64,000 nucleotides of DNA from Alphaproteobacteria bacterium. Lineage in GTDB: Bacteria; Myxococcota_A; UBA796; GCA-2862545. A program made the position numbers and the translations under genes. Every line of letters begins with the position of its first letter. The stretch's first letter is position 1. Positions 55,080-63,346 of the stretch are shown in pieces. Below the pieces are notes generated by a model. It did no database searches. It saw only the letters and a list, made by a program, of their open reading frames with translations, and was not told where the DNA came from. The DNA lies in NCBI GenBank assembly GCA_020632885.1, contig JACKEQ010000004.1, positions 434,001-498,000 of the forward strand. The letters are read 5' to 3'.

Positions 55080-56768
55080 TTGGCGGACGGCACGCCCGAG
55101 CTCCCCGCACCCGTCGAAGGCACGTCCGGTGTAGCGAGCCTCGTGCCGTTCGGCGTGGGGTCCGCAGGGCCGAGCCCCCTCCGGGAGGGTCTCGCGGCCC
55201 TCTCCGCCAACGCCGACCAGCTCGGGTGGGCCTGGCGCGTGCTCCGTCACGGTGTGTGTGACGGCTGCGCGCTCGGGTCGGCCGGGCTCTCCGACGACGT
55301 CCTGCCCGGCGTGCACCTCTGCAGGCGCCGGCTGCGCGAGCTCCGTCGGCACACCGGTCCGGCCCTCACGCCGTCCGACCTCACCCGGCTCCCGTCCCTG
55401 CGGGCCAGGGACACCGCCGACCTGCGGGCCCTCGGGCGCATCCCGTTCCCGTTCGTGCATCGGCCGGGAGACGGCGGGCTCGTGCGCGTGGCGTGGGACG
55501 AGGCCCTCGCGCTCGTCGGCGAGGCCATCGGCGACGCCGCCGAGGCCAGCTCCTGGATCGTGGGCGACCGCAGCTCCCTCGAGGCGTCGTGGGCGCTGGG
55601 CCACACGGCGCGGACCCTCGGGTCGACACGCCTGTACCGCCGGGGTCCCGCGCACCCGGCCGTGCCACTGGCCCCCCTGCTCGGGGCCCCCGCGGCCACG
55701 TGTACGCTGGCGGACTGCATCGGCACGGACGTCCTCCTGCTCGTAGGGCTCGACCCCGAGGCAGCCCCGGCCCTCGCTCGGGTGGTGGCGGCCGCGAAGG
55801 ATCGCGGCACCCGCGTGGTGGTCGTGGCTCCGGAGCTCGCTCCGGCCCTGGAGGCCGCCTGGCTGCCGGGACGTCCCGTGTCCGCGGTGTTCGGCACGCG
55901 GCTCGTCGACGACTTCCTGCCCGTGGCCCCCGAGGGCATGCCGGCGCTGTTCGAGGCCGTCCTGGAAGGGCTGATCACCGAGCGCACGGTGGCCGCCTCG
56001 TTCGTCGCGGCCCACACCGTCGGGTTCGACGACCTCCCCCGTGCCGAGCTGCGCGAGATCGTCATCCGAACGGGCCTCGCGCGCGGGCAGGTCGAGTGGC
56101 TCACCGAGCTCCTCGGACGGGCCCGCAACATCGTGAGCATCTGGGCCGACGCCACCGTCAGCATCCCGCTCGCGCGCGTGCACCTGGCGCGCGGGGCCCT
56201 GGGACGCCCGCTGAACGGGCTCCTGCCGTTCCTGCCTGGTCCGGGCACCGAGGGCGCCCGCGTCGCCGGGTTCGCCGACGAGCCGCCCGTCACCGACGGG
56301 GTGCTCGTGGCCCTCGACGCCGATCTGTCCGGTCTGGATGGCCTCAGCGACGCGAAGGTCCGCGTGCACGCCGCCACCCACCTCGACCCCTCGATGCTGG
56401 TCGAGGCGCGGGAGGCTGTCGTGGTCCTGCCCACCCAGTCCCTCTACGAGCAGCGCGGCGGCGGCACGCTCGCGAGCCTCGACCGGCGTCTCCGCTTCTC
56501 GCCCGAGCTCCCGGACCACCCGCTCGTGGGCGAGGCCCGCCCTGCCTGGGAGATCCCGGGCCAGCTCCTGCGCGCCGCCCGTCCCGACGCCGACGTCCCG
56601 TTCCGCACCACGAGCGCCATCCGCAAGGCGATCGAAGCCGCAGAGCCGCTCTGGGCGGGGCTCGGGGGCTTCCAGGCCGAGGGCGACACGCTCCAGTGGG
56701 GTGGCACGCAGCTCGCCGCGGGCGGGCGCTTCCCGTTCCCGGACGGCTGCGCGCGGTTCCAGGGATGA
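55080..56768 (+). CDS. YdeP-like molybdopterin oxidoreductase, shortened
   Basis: 562 residues from TTG 55080, directly after the previous stop. The N-terminus carries GVCDGCALGSAGLSDDVLPGVHLC, typical of the FdhF/YdeP-type oxidoreductase alpha subunit, and later VTDGVLVALDADLS and QSLYEQRGGGTLASLDRRLRFS, which match that family. E. coli YdeP is about 760 residues; here the C-terminal molybdopterin-dinucleotide-binding domain appears missing, and the end overlaps fdhD by ATGA, so truncation is natural rather than a read error. Activity is uncertain. Confidence 0.75.
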   Translation: MADGTPELPAPVEGTSGVASLVPFGVGSAGPSPLREGLAALSANADQLGWAWRVLRHGVCDGCALGSAGLSDDVLPGVHLCRRRLRELRRHTGPALTPSDLTRLPSLRARDTADLRALGRIPFPFVHRPGDGGLVRVAWDEALALVGEAIGDAAEASSWIVGDRSSLEASWALGHTARTLGSTRLYRRGPAHPAVPLAPLLGAPAATCTLADCIGTDVLLLVGLDPEAAPALARVVAAAKDRGTRVVVVAPELAPALEAAWLPGRPVSAVFGTRLVDDFLPVAPEGMPALFEAVLEGLITERTVAASFVAAHTVGFDDLPRAELREIVIRTGLARGQVEWLTELLGRARNIVSIWADATVSIPLARVHLARGALGRPLNGLLPFLPGPGTEGARVAGFADEPPVTDGVLVALDADLSGLDGLSDAKVRVHAATHLDPSMLVEAREAVVVLPTQSLYEQRGGGTLASLDRRLRFSPELPDHPLVGEARPAWEIPGQLLRAARPDADVPFRTTSAIRKAIEAAEPLWAGLGGFQAEGDTLQWGGTQLAAGGRFPFPDGCARFQG

Positions 56769-57520
56769 CCTGGGAGACCCGGGTGGTGGTGCGCGAGGGC
56801 GTGCCGTCCCCGGACGAGGTCGCCGTAGAGGAGCCCCTCGAGATCCGCGTCGAGGGGCGGGCGCTGGCGGTGACCCTGCGCACGCCCGGCCACGACGAGG
56901 AGCTCGCCCTCGGGTTCCTCGCGTCGGAGGGGGTGATCGAGGACCGGACGGACCTCGCGGGGCTCGCCTCGGTCGCGGCGAACGTCGTGGACTGCCGGCT
57001 CGCGGCCGGCGTGGAGGCCCACCGCGCCCGGCTGCAGCGGGCGGAGCGGGCGGTGGTGGCGTCCAGCGCGTGCGGGTTGTGCGGCAAGACCAGCCTGGAG
57101 GCCGTCCGCGTCCGGGCGCCGGGGCCGGCCGTGTGCGTTCCCCTCGACCACACCGTGCTCTCCGCCCTCCCCGCCCGCCTGGCCGCCGCACAGGAGGGCT
57201 TCCGGCGCACCGGGGGCCTGCACGGTGCCGCGCTCCTCGACGGCTCCGGAAGCCTGGTGGTGGTGCGCGAGGACGTCGGGCGGCACAACGCCGTCGACAA
57301 GGTGCTCGGATGGCGGATGAACCACGCCGCGGACGTCGCGTTCGCGTTGTTGGTCAGCAGCCGGGCGGGCTTCGAGATCGTGCAGAAGGCCCGCGTGGCC
57401 GGGCTGGGCACGGTGGTGGCCGTGGGTGCTGCGAGCACCCTGGCGGTGGACCTGGCCCGCGAGGAGGGCATGGAGCTGCTCGGGTTCCTCCGCGCCGACG
57501 GCGTGAACCGGTATGTCTGA
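56765..57520 (+). CDS. fdhD: Formate dehydrogenase accessory sulfurtransferase FdhD
   Basis: 251 residues from ATG 56765, overlapping the previous stop. FdhD carries sulfur from the IscS desulfurase to the molybdenum cofactor of formate-dehydrogenase-type enzymes. Visible: EEPLEIRVEGRALAVTLRTPG, DEELALGFLASEGVI, the Cys pair in SSACGLCGKTS, and REDVGRHNAVDKVLGW, the strongest FdhD signature. The length fits. Coupling to the shortened YdeP-like gene is consistent with the usual pairing of FdhD with such enzymes. The end overlaps the cyclase start by 8 bases. Confidence 0.93.
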   Translation: MTWETRVVVREGVPSPDEVAVEEPLEIRVEGRALAVTLRTPGHDEELALGFLASEGVIEDRTDLAGLASVAANVVDCRLAAGVEAHRARLQRAERAVVASSACGLCGKTSLEAVRVRAPGPAVCVPLDHTVLSALPARLAAAQEGFRRTGGLHGAALLDGSGSLVVVREDVGRHNAVDKVLGWRMNHAADVAFALLVSSRAGFEIVQKARVAGLGTVVAVGAASTLAVDLAREEGMELLGFLRADGVNRYV

Positions 57521-58802
57521 CCTCGACATCGAGCGTCACCTCCTCCGGGTGGGCAACGATGCCCTCGCGCAGGCCACCGTGTGGACCGCCCTGCTCGGGG
57601 TCGTCGGCAGTGTCGGGATCGGTGGCTTCCTGCTCGCCGGGGGTCCGCCCGAGCTCCGGCTCGCCCTGGCGGCGTCGGCATGGGGTGCGCTCACCTCGGT
57701 CGCCCTGATGGCCCTCGCCCGGCGTCACCTGGTCTCCGGCGCCGCAGCCACCGTGGGCTTCGCGCTGTACAGCTCCATGCCCACCCTCCTCTTCCTGGGG
57801 AGCCATGCGGCGGGGCTGCCCTACGGCGCCGGCACGTTCCTCATCGGCCCCATGCCCTTCCTCTACGCCGTGTTCATCGTGCTCGCGGCCACCCTGCTCC
57901 GCCCCGGCCTGCCGATCTTCGTGGCGGGCTGGACCTCGGCCTCCCTGCTCGGCTGCTTCGCCCTCGCGCGCCCGGCGTACCTGGGCCTCCCGGTGCACGA
58001 CCCCACCTTCGCGAACGAGCTCACCGGCTGGTTCGTCTGGGGCAACAAGGCGCTCATGCTCGTGTTCGTGGGCCTCGTGGCGGCCGCGGTCACGGTGGTC
58101 GCGCGTCGGCTCGCGGTGGACGTGCTCACCGAGTCTGCCGAGAAGGAGCACGTGCGGCGCACGTTCGGTCGCTACGTCAGCGACGAGGTCGCTGCCCACG
58201 TGCTCGCCGGGGGCGCCCGCGGCGTACGGAAGGACGTGGTGGTGCTGTTCTCGGACATCCGCGGGTTCACGACCTGGAGCGAGGCCACCGACCCCGAGGA
58301 GCTCGTGGCCCGCCTGAACGTGTACTTCGAGGCCATGGTCTCCGCGATCCACCGGCACGGCGGGGTGGTCGACAAGTTCATCGGCGACGCCGTCATGGCG
58401 GTGTTCGACGGCGTGTTGCCCCTCGAGCGTCCCGAGGATGCCGCCCTCGCCGCGGCCCTCGCCATGCAGGAGGAGCTCGCGCGCCTCAACGCGGCCTGGG
58501 CCGACCAGGGTCTGGCCCCGTGGCGCACCGGGATCGGCCTGCACCGCGGGCCCGTCGTGCTCGGCAGCCTCGGGAGCGAGGAGCGCCAGGACTTCACGGT
58601 CATCGGGGACGCCGTGAACACCGCGTCGCGGCTGGAGGGCCTCACCAAGGAGCTGGGTGCGGTGATCCTCGTCTCCGATGCCCTGGCGGCAGGTCTGACG
58701 GACCGCGGCGCCCTCGAGGACGGCGGGGAGGTCGCCATCCGCGGCCGCGAGGCCCGCCTGCACGTCTGGCGGGTCAGGAGCCCAGCAGACGCCGCAGGGT
58801 GA
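57513..58802 (+). CDS. Membrane adenylate cyclase (class III)
   Basis: 429 residues from ATG 57513. Six hydrophobic segments occupy residues 20-205 in the way of an integral sensor domain. The catalytic domain begins at FGRYVSDEVAAHVL. VVLFSDIRGFTTWSE gives the first metal Asp, DKFIGDAVMAVF the second metal Asp and a Lys typical of ATP-specific enzymes, and FTVIGDAVNTASRLEGL the Asp/Asn-Arg transition-state residues. It therefore probably makes cAMP. The cNMP-binding domain at 6771 is a possible reader, but nothing links them directly. It converges on a membrane protein gene with a 29-base overlap. Confidence 0.88.
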   Translation: MSDLDIERHLLRVGNDALAQATVWTALLGVVGSVGIGGFLLAGGPPELRLALAASAWGALTSVALMALARRHLVSGAAATVGFALYSSMPTLLFLGSHAAGLPYGAGTFLIGPMPFLYAVFIVLAATLLRPGLPIFVAGWTSASLLGCFALARPAYLGLPVHDPTFANELTGWFVWGNKALMLVFVGLVAAAVTVVARRLAVDVLTESAEKEHVRRTFGRYVSDEVAAHVLAGGARGVRKDVVVLFSDIRGFTTWSEATDPEELVARLNVYFEAMVSAIHRHGGVVDKFIGDAVMAVFDGVLPLERPEDAALAAALAMQEELARLNAAWADQGLAPWRTGIGLHRGPVVLGSLGSEERQDFTVIGDAVNTASRLEGLTKELGAVILVSDALAAGLTDRGALEDGGEVAIRGREARLHVWRVRSPADAAG

Positions 58803-59442
58803 TGGCGTGCACCATGAGCGCCCCGCACACGCACACCGGCGCGATCCAGAAGGCCGGGAGCTGGAACGGGATCAGCAGCGGGTCCGGGTAGCGACCGAGC
58901 ACCGACCCGCCCACGACGCGCAGCACGTTCGCGAGCAGCGCGATGCCCACGGCCTGGCTCGCCCACGCGGCGGCCCGCGAGCGATCCGCGATGGGCGCGA
59001 GCACCAGGCAGGTGATCCCCGCGACGATGTCCACGTTCTCGCCCGTCCAGGTCATCTGGGGCGGCGCGACGCCCTCCTCCGCCCAGAGGTGCAGGACGAT
59101 CTCGAGGGGGAAGCGCATGGCCTGGAAGCCCACGAGGACCGCCAGCGGCAGGCGCGCCAGCCGGGCGCCCAGCGGGGACGCCGCCGTGCCGAACGCGACC
59201 GCGAAGATCACGCCCATCATCGCCGGCACGACGGGCACGGGGTGGGCGGGGTCGGCGAGACCCAGCCCTACCGGCAGCGACGCGACCCCCAGCCAGCCCA
59301 CGACAGCCAGGACCGCCAGGACCCCATCGCGCGCCCCACGCCCCGCGGGAGCCGTGTGGACCACGGCGGCCACGAGCCACGCGAGGCACGCTGCCACCAC
59401 GGCCAGGAACAACCAGAGCCCCACACCCGTCGGTACCGGCAC
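58774..59442 (-). CDS. Polytopic membrane protein, unknown
   Basis: 222 residues from GTG 59442, chosen because GGAGG lies just upstream; an ATG at 59475 overlaps the divergent regulator. About six or seven membrane segments (LWLFLAVVAACLAWLVAAVV, LAVLAVVGWLGVASLPVGL and others). MRFPLEIVLHLWAEEGVAP and MTWTGENVDIVAG form a conserved-looking loop that I have seen only in proteins of unknown function. The divergent arrangement with an HxlR regulator suggests it may be a target of that regulator. Confidence 0.7.
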   Translation of the reverse strand: MPVPTGVGLWLFLAVVAACLAWLVAAVVHTAPAGRGARDGVLAVLAVVGWLGVASLPVGLGLADPAHPVPVVPAMMGVIFAVAFGTAASPLGARLARLPLAVLVGFQAMRFPLEIVLHLWAEEGVAPPQMTWTGENVDIVAGITCLVLAPIADRSRAAAWASQAVGIALLANVLRVVGGSVLGRYPDPLLIPFQLPAFWIAPVCVCGALMVHAITLRRLLGS

Positions 59443-59455
59443 ACCGCCTCCTGTT

Positions 59456-59471
59456 ACTATCTGAAAACATA
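59456..59471. promoter_or_regulatory. AT-rich operator candidate between divergent genes
   Basis: CTATCTGAAAACATAG contains the inverted repeat CTAT/ATAG, in the only AT-rich patch of the area, between the GTG at 59442 and the HxlR start at 59474. A likely HxlR binding site controlling both genes. The arms are short. Confidence 0.35.
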
Positions 59472-59473
59472 GC

Positions 59474-60109
59474 ATGAGATCCTACAAACAATACTGCGGC
59501 GTCGCGCAGGCCCTCGACCTCGTGGGTCAGCGCTGGACCCTCCTCCTCGTGCGCGACCTGCTCCCCGGTCCGCGGCGCTTCCGCGACCTCCTGCTCCCGG
59601 GGCTCACGCCCAACGTGCTCTCCGAGCGTCTGCACCAGCTCGAGGAGGCGGGTCTCGTCGAGAACATCGAGCTGCCTCCGCCCGCCGCCTGCCACGCCTG
59701 GGCCCTGACGGAGGCCGGGCGGCGCCTCGAGCCCGTCGTGTTGGCCCTCGGCGCCTTCGGAGCGCCCTACCTCGGAGCCCCGGAAGGCCGCGCCGTCCGG
59801 GCCCGTTGGATGGTCGTCTCGCTGATGCGCCGGTACCGCGGGGGCCTGGCGGGGGTCGTGGCGCTCGTCGTGGACGGGGTGCCCTACACCGTCGACCTCA
59901 CCCCGGAGCGCCTGGAGGCCCGGGATGGTGCGCCCACCCGGCCCGACGCGGTCATCACGGGCGACCTCCCGTCCGTGGCGGCCCTCCTGGTCCGTCGGGA
60001 CCCCGACGCGCCCGTCGCGATCGAGGGGGACGCGGCCCTGGTGCGTGGGCTGCTCGGTGCCCTCGCGAGCCAGAGCGGCGATGGCGGCATACGTCCGCCG
60101 CCACCATGA
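59474..60109 (+). CDS. HxlR-family transcriptional regulator with C-terminal SCP2-like domain
   Basis: 211 residues. The winged helix reads CGVAQALDLVGQRWTLLLVRDLLPGPRRFRDLL and LTPNVLSERLHQLEEAGLVE, typical of HxlR, including the N-terminal Cys (KQYCGVA) that some members use as a redox sensor. The C-terminal half (VALVVDGVPYTVDLTPERLE; PDAVITGDLPSVAALLVRRD) resembles a sterol-carrier-like domain often found attached to HxlR helices. The end overlaps the CPBP gene start (ATGA). Confidence 0.88.
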   Translation: MRSYKQYCGVAQALDLVGQRWTLLLVRDLLPGPRRFRDLLLPGLTPNVLSERLHQLEEAGLVENIELPPPAACHAWALTEAGRRLEPVVLALGAFGAPYLGAPEGRAVRARWMVVSLMRRYRGGLAGVVALVVDGVPYTVDLTPERLEARDGAPTRPDAVITGDLPSVAALLVRRDPDAPVAIEGDAALVRGLLGALASQSGDGGIRPPPP

Positions 60110-61047
60110 AGAAGCTCGCGAAACAGCTCATCGAGCACGTCCGGGAGGACTGGGACCCCGTCCTGTACGGCCTCACGGCGCTGTGGATCGCGATCCTCGT
60201 GATCGCCAACTACGGGTTCGACGCCTTCGTGGCCGTGGACCAGGACGCGCGGGCCGTCTGGCGGATCCTCCCGTTCGTCGGCTTCTACGGCATCCCCTAC
60301 GCCGTGGTGCTCGGCCTCCTCTTCGCGCGTGGCCGCGTCGACACCACCACCCCCGGCCTCTGGCGCGCCCTCGCTGTCGGCCTGTTCGTGGTCTCCCTGG
60401 CGGACTGGTTCCCCTACCACCGCGACGTGGCCGCATACTTCCCGGGCCCGCTGCGCGTCTGGGTCTCGGCGGTGGCCTGGAACCTGAAGTCCACGCTCTG
60501 CTGGTTCACGCCCATCCTGGCGTACTGGCTGGCCTTCGACCGACGGCACGACCGGACGTGCTACGGCATCACGCTGAAGGGCTTCGATGCGGGTCCCTAC
60601 CTGCTGTGCATCGGCATCCTCGTGCCGCTCGCGCTCTGGGCGTCCTTCCAGCCATCGTTCCTGCAGCAGTACCCCACGTACCGGCCCGGTCAGGCGGAGG
60701 TCTACCTCGGCGTCTCCGCGTGGTGGACCGTCATCCCCTACGAGCTGGTGTACGGGTTCGACTTCAGCTTCGTGGAGCTCTACTTCCGCGGCTTCCTGGT
60801 GATCGGCCTGGCGCGCTGGCTCGGGCGCAGCGCGGTGCTCCCGATGGTGGCGATGTACGCGGCGCTGCACTTCGGGAAGCCCTTCGCGGAGACGATCGGG
60901 AGCATCATCGGCGGCTACATCCTCGGGGTCTTCGCCTACAACAGCCGGAGCATCGCGGGTGGCATCATCCTGCACCTGAGCCTCGCGTGGACCATGGAGG
61001 CGGCGGCCTTCGTGCAGCACAGCCTCCAGGGCACCGTGGTGCGGTAG
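60106..61047 (+). CDS. CPBP-family intramembrane glutamic protease
   Basis: 313 residues from ATG 60106, overlapping the previous stop. About eight hydrophobic segments. The CPBP motifs are a variant of EExxxR (SFVELYFRGFLVIGL), FxxxH-like MYAALHFGKPFAET, and a third IAGGIILHLSLAWTMEA with His. The family includes CAAX-processing enzymes, bacteriocin-related proteases and the myxosortases proposed to process MYXO-CTERM tails. Whether this one is a myxosortase cannot be decided from sequence alone. It is in one unit with the HxlR gene. Confidence 0.82.
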   Translation: MKKLAKQLIEHVREDWDPVLYGLTALWIAILVIANYGFDAFVAVDQDARAVWRILPFVGFYGIPYAVVLGLLFARGRVDTTTPGLWRALAVGLFVVSLADWFPYHRDVAAYFPGPLRVWVSAVAWNLKSTLCWFTPILAYWLAFDRRHDRTCYGITLKGFDAGPYLLCIGILVPLALWASFQPSFLQQYPTYRPGQAEVYLGVSAWWTVIPYELVYGFDFSFVELYFRGFLVIGLARWLGRSAVLPMVAMYAALHFGKPFAETIGSIIGGYILGVFAYNSRSIAGGIILHLSLAWTMEAAAFVQHSLQGTVVR

Positions 61048-61056
61048 GCTCTGGCC

Positions 61057-61758
61057 GTGCCCATCTGCGTGTGCGAGCCCCCAGCCGACTCCGTCGAGGA
61101 CGTGTACTGCTGCGAGGCCCTCATCCCCTGGTCCCGCGGGAAGTTCGCGGACGCGCGTGACGGGGCCGTCGCCGCCCTCCAGCTCGACCCGCTCCACACG
61201 CCGTCGTGGATGCTCTACAGCTTCTCGATCTACCGGCGGGGCGAACGCGAGGAGGGCATGCAGCTCCTCGAGACGCTGGCGGACGACCCCACCGTGGGCG
61301 GCACGGCTCGCCGCACGCTCCGCCTCAACCGGCACCGCCACGACCGCGACCAGGTGCACGTCAGCGCCGGTGTGGACGTGACCTACGGCTACGGGCCCTT
61401 CTTCAGCGTGGATGTGCCCCTGCGCGGCGCCTTCGGGGCGCGCCTGCACGCGGGCCGGCTCTTCGAGATCTTCCGGGAGCGGGAGGCCGGCGACATCGGC
61501 GGAGCGCACCTGACGTGGAGCCAGACGAGCGGCACGTGGCGCGTGCAGCTCTCGATGGGCGGCGAGGGTGTGCGGGGGGTGGGCTCGCACGAGAGCTGGT
61601 TCCTGCCCCAGGCGGGCCTGCGGATCGACACGCGCCTGAGCTCGGGTCTCGGGATCGGCGTGGACCTCGGTGCGGTCGGCGGTCGCTACGACAGTGCCAC
61701 GGCCTACGCGTACAACCGGTGGTACCTCACGTTCTACACGCCTGGTCGGCGTCGCTGA
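61057..61758 (+). CDS. TPR-like and beta-barrel-like protein, unknown
   Basis: 233 residues from GTG 61057. The first 85 residues form TPR-like helices with two Cys pairs (ICVCEPP, YCCEALIPWSRGKFADA; PSWMLYSFSIYRRGEREEG). The rest is built of amphipathic strands (VHVSAGVDVTYGYGPFFSVDV, LRIDTRLSSGLGIGVDLGAV, YNRWYLTFYT), as in an outer-membrane barrel. No signal peptide is visible, which is odd for a barrel; the true start may be missing or the barrel-like part may fold otherwise. Downstream of the CPBP gene with a 9-base gap. Confidence 0.55.
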   Translation: MPICVCEPPADSVEDVYCCEALIPWSRGKFADARDGAVAALQLDPLHTPSWMLYSFSIYRRGEREEGMQLLETLADDPTVGGTARRTLRLNRHRHDRDQVHVSAGVDVTYGYGPFFSVDVPLRGAFGARLHAGRLFEIFREREAGDIGGAHLTWSQTSGTWRVQLSMGGEGVRGVGSHESWFLPQAGLRIDTRLSSGLGIGVDLGAVGGRYDSATAYAYNRWYLTFYTPGRRR

Positions 61759-61762
61759 CCCC

Positions 61763-62564
61763 TCAGGTGAGGGCCGCGAGGGCCTCCGGGCGCCGGTCGC
61801 GACGCCAGAACAGCGAGTAGGTCTGGACCGGGGCCGTCCTCGAGGGGCGCGCGGGGAAGGCCGGGCGACGGGATGCAGTCGTTGATGGCGGCCACCCCCA
61901 GCCCGAGCTCCACCCAGCGCACGGTGACGGTCCAGTCGTCGCTCTCCGCGGCCACCGTGAACCCCGCTCCCGCACGGGCCAGGAGGGCCTCCAGGACGAC
62001 GCGGTGGGGACGGCCGGCGCTCGGCATCACCCAGGACCTGCCGTCGAGGGACTCCAGCCGACAGGGGCTCGGGAGCACGCTGCCCGGCGGCGCGACGACC
62101 ACGGTGCTCACCGTGCGGATCGGGAGCACGCCGAAGCGCTCCGGATCGGGTCGCGTGGACACCCCGAGCTCCGCGCGGCCCTCCAGCACGGCCCGTTCGG
62201 CCTCGGCGCCGTCGGCGACCACGGGCACGATGCCCTCCTGGCGGATCCAGGTCCCGAGGGGCTCGAGCAGCACGTGGGACCACGCACCGCGCCCGGCGGC
62301 CAGGCGCACGAGCGAGCCTCCCGTCTGGAAGGCCGCGCAGCGCTGCAGCACGTCGCGCCCCAGGGCCGCCAGGGCCTCCCCGCGGGGCGTCAGGGCCAGC
62401 ACGCGACCGGTGCGCACGTAGAGGTCCTCGCCCACACTCTCGGCCAGGCGGCGGATCTGCCCGTGCACGGCGGGCTGCGTGAGACCCAGGCGCCGCCCGG
62501 TCTCGGTGTGGCTCAGGGTCTCGGCGAACACCACGAAGGTCGGCAGCACGGCGAGGTCCAGCAT
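61763..62564 (-). CDS. LysR-family transcriptional regulator; one frameshift
   Basis: About 266 residues from ATG 62564 after removing one G from the run at 61830-61833; the restored end reads GPVQTYSLFWRRDRRPEALA. The N-terminal winged helix is typical: FVVFAETLSHTETGRRLGLTQPAVHGQIRRL. The C-terminal region has the substrate-binding fold (VAPPGSVLPSPCRL, ELGLGVAAINDCIPSP). It is divergent from kptA, with a perfect operator-like palindrome between. The effector is unknown. Confidence 0.85.
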
Positions 62565-62575
62565 CGGTCACCATC

Positions 62576-62605
62576 ATCAGGATTCCTGATTCTATATCGG
62601 AAATC
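62576..62605. promoter_or_regulatory. LysR-type operator between lysR and kptA
   Basis: ATCAGGATTCCTGAT (62576-62590) is a perfect 7-bp inverted repeat around one base and contains T-N11-A, the LysR box. GATTCTATATCGGAAATC (62588-62605) is a second, overlapping GATT/AATC inverted repeat. The patch is AT-rich unlike its surroundings and lies 12 bases from the lysR start and about 50 bases from kptA. Confidence 0.65.
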
Positions 62606-62656
62606 ATCATGCGACACGATGACCATGGCGGGACATGCTGTGGGCAGGAGGTCACC

Positions 62657-63271
62657 ATGAACGACCCGATGATCGTGAAGAAGAGCAAGAAGCTGTCGTG
62701 GTTGCTGCGCCATGGCGCCAACGAGGCCGGGCTGGCCATGGACGCCGCCGGCTGGGCGCGGGTGGAGGACGTGTGCCGGTATCTCCGGATGTCCGAGCAG
62801 CTCCTGGACCGCGTCATCGCCGAGAACAACAAGGGCCGCCTGGTCCGCGACGGCGACCGGGTCCGGTGCTGCCAGGGCCACTCCACCGCGAACATGCCGG
62901 TCACGCAGGAGGCCCTGGAGGCCTCCTGGGACCCCTGGACCGGCGACGGGCCCATCGTGCACGGCACGTCCGTGGCCGCCGCCCACACGATCCTGGCGGA
63001 GGGCATCCGCGCGATGGCGCGCACCCACGTGCACCTCGCGAGCGACGAGAGCTCGAAGGTGGGCAAGCGGGCGGCGGTCGCCGTCCTGCTCGACATCGAC
63101 CCCACCCGGATCGACGGTGTCTGGGTGAGCGAGAACGGCGTGATCCTGGCCCGGGAGGTCCCCGCCCACGCGATCGTCGGCGTTCGCGGGGCCACGAAGA
63201 ACGGGCGTGCCGCGGAGGCCGAGCTCCGCGCGCGTCTGTCGCAGTCACCCGGACATCACGTCGCGTCCTGA
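62657..63271 (+). CDS. kptA: RNA 2'-phosphotransferase (Tpt1/KptA)
   Basis: 204 residues from ATG 62657, with AGGAGG upstream. Tpt1/KptA removes a 2'-phosphate from RNA in two NAD-dependent steps through an ADP-ribosylated intermediate. Motifs: KKLSWLLRHGANEAGL, RLVRDGDRVRCCQGHS, IVHGTSVAAAHTILAEGI, HVHLASDES and GVWVSENGVILAREVP, carrying the expected Arg-His-Arg/Arg catalytic set. In bacteria the natural substrate is unclear because they lack the fungal tRNA-splicing pathway. The LysR arrangement suggests it is induced under a specific signal. Confidence 0.92.
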   Translation: MNDPMIVKKSKKLSWLLRHGANEAGLAMDAAGWARVEDVCRYLRMSEQLLDRVIAENNKGRLVRDGDRVRCCQGHSTANMPVTQEALEASWDPWTGDGPIVHGTSVAAAHTILAEGIRAMARTHVHLASDESSKVGKRAAVAVLLDIDPTRIDGVWVSENGVILAREVPAHAIVGVRGATKNGRAAEAELRARLSQSPGHHVAS

Positions 63272-63275
63272 TCGG

Positions 63276-63290
63276 GTCACGTGACGTCAC
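63276..63290. promoter_or_regulatory. Overlapping palindromes upstream of a lipoprotein gene
   Basis: GTCACGTGAC (63276-63285) and GTGACGTCAC (63281-63290) overlap in the 75-base gap after kptA. Both are perfect 10-bp palindromes. They could be a regulator binding site or act as a terminator for kptA. Confidence 0.35.
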
Positions 63291-63346
63291 CGCGTCGATG
63301 GCGGGGCCGGGTCGGTCGTCTGTGCAAGCAACACCAGGAGGCCACC

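Noticed and set aside
52680..57191. Very long minus-strand open frame of about 1500 codons
   Set aside because: Lies opposite the S41 protease, 690-residue protein, YdeP-like and FdhD genes, which all show family motifs; the antisense product is low-complexity Gly/Arg/Glu.
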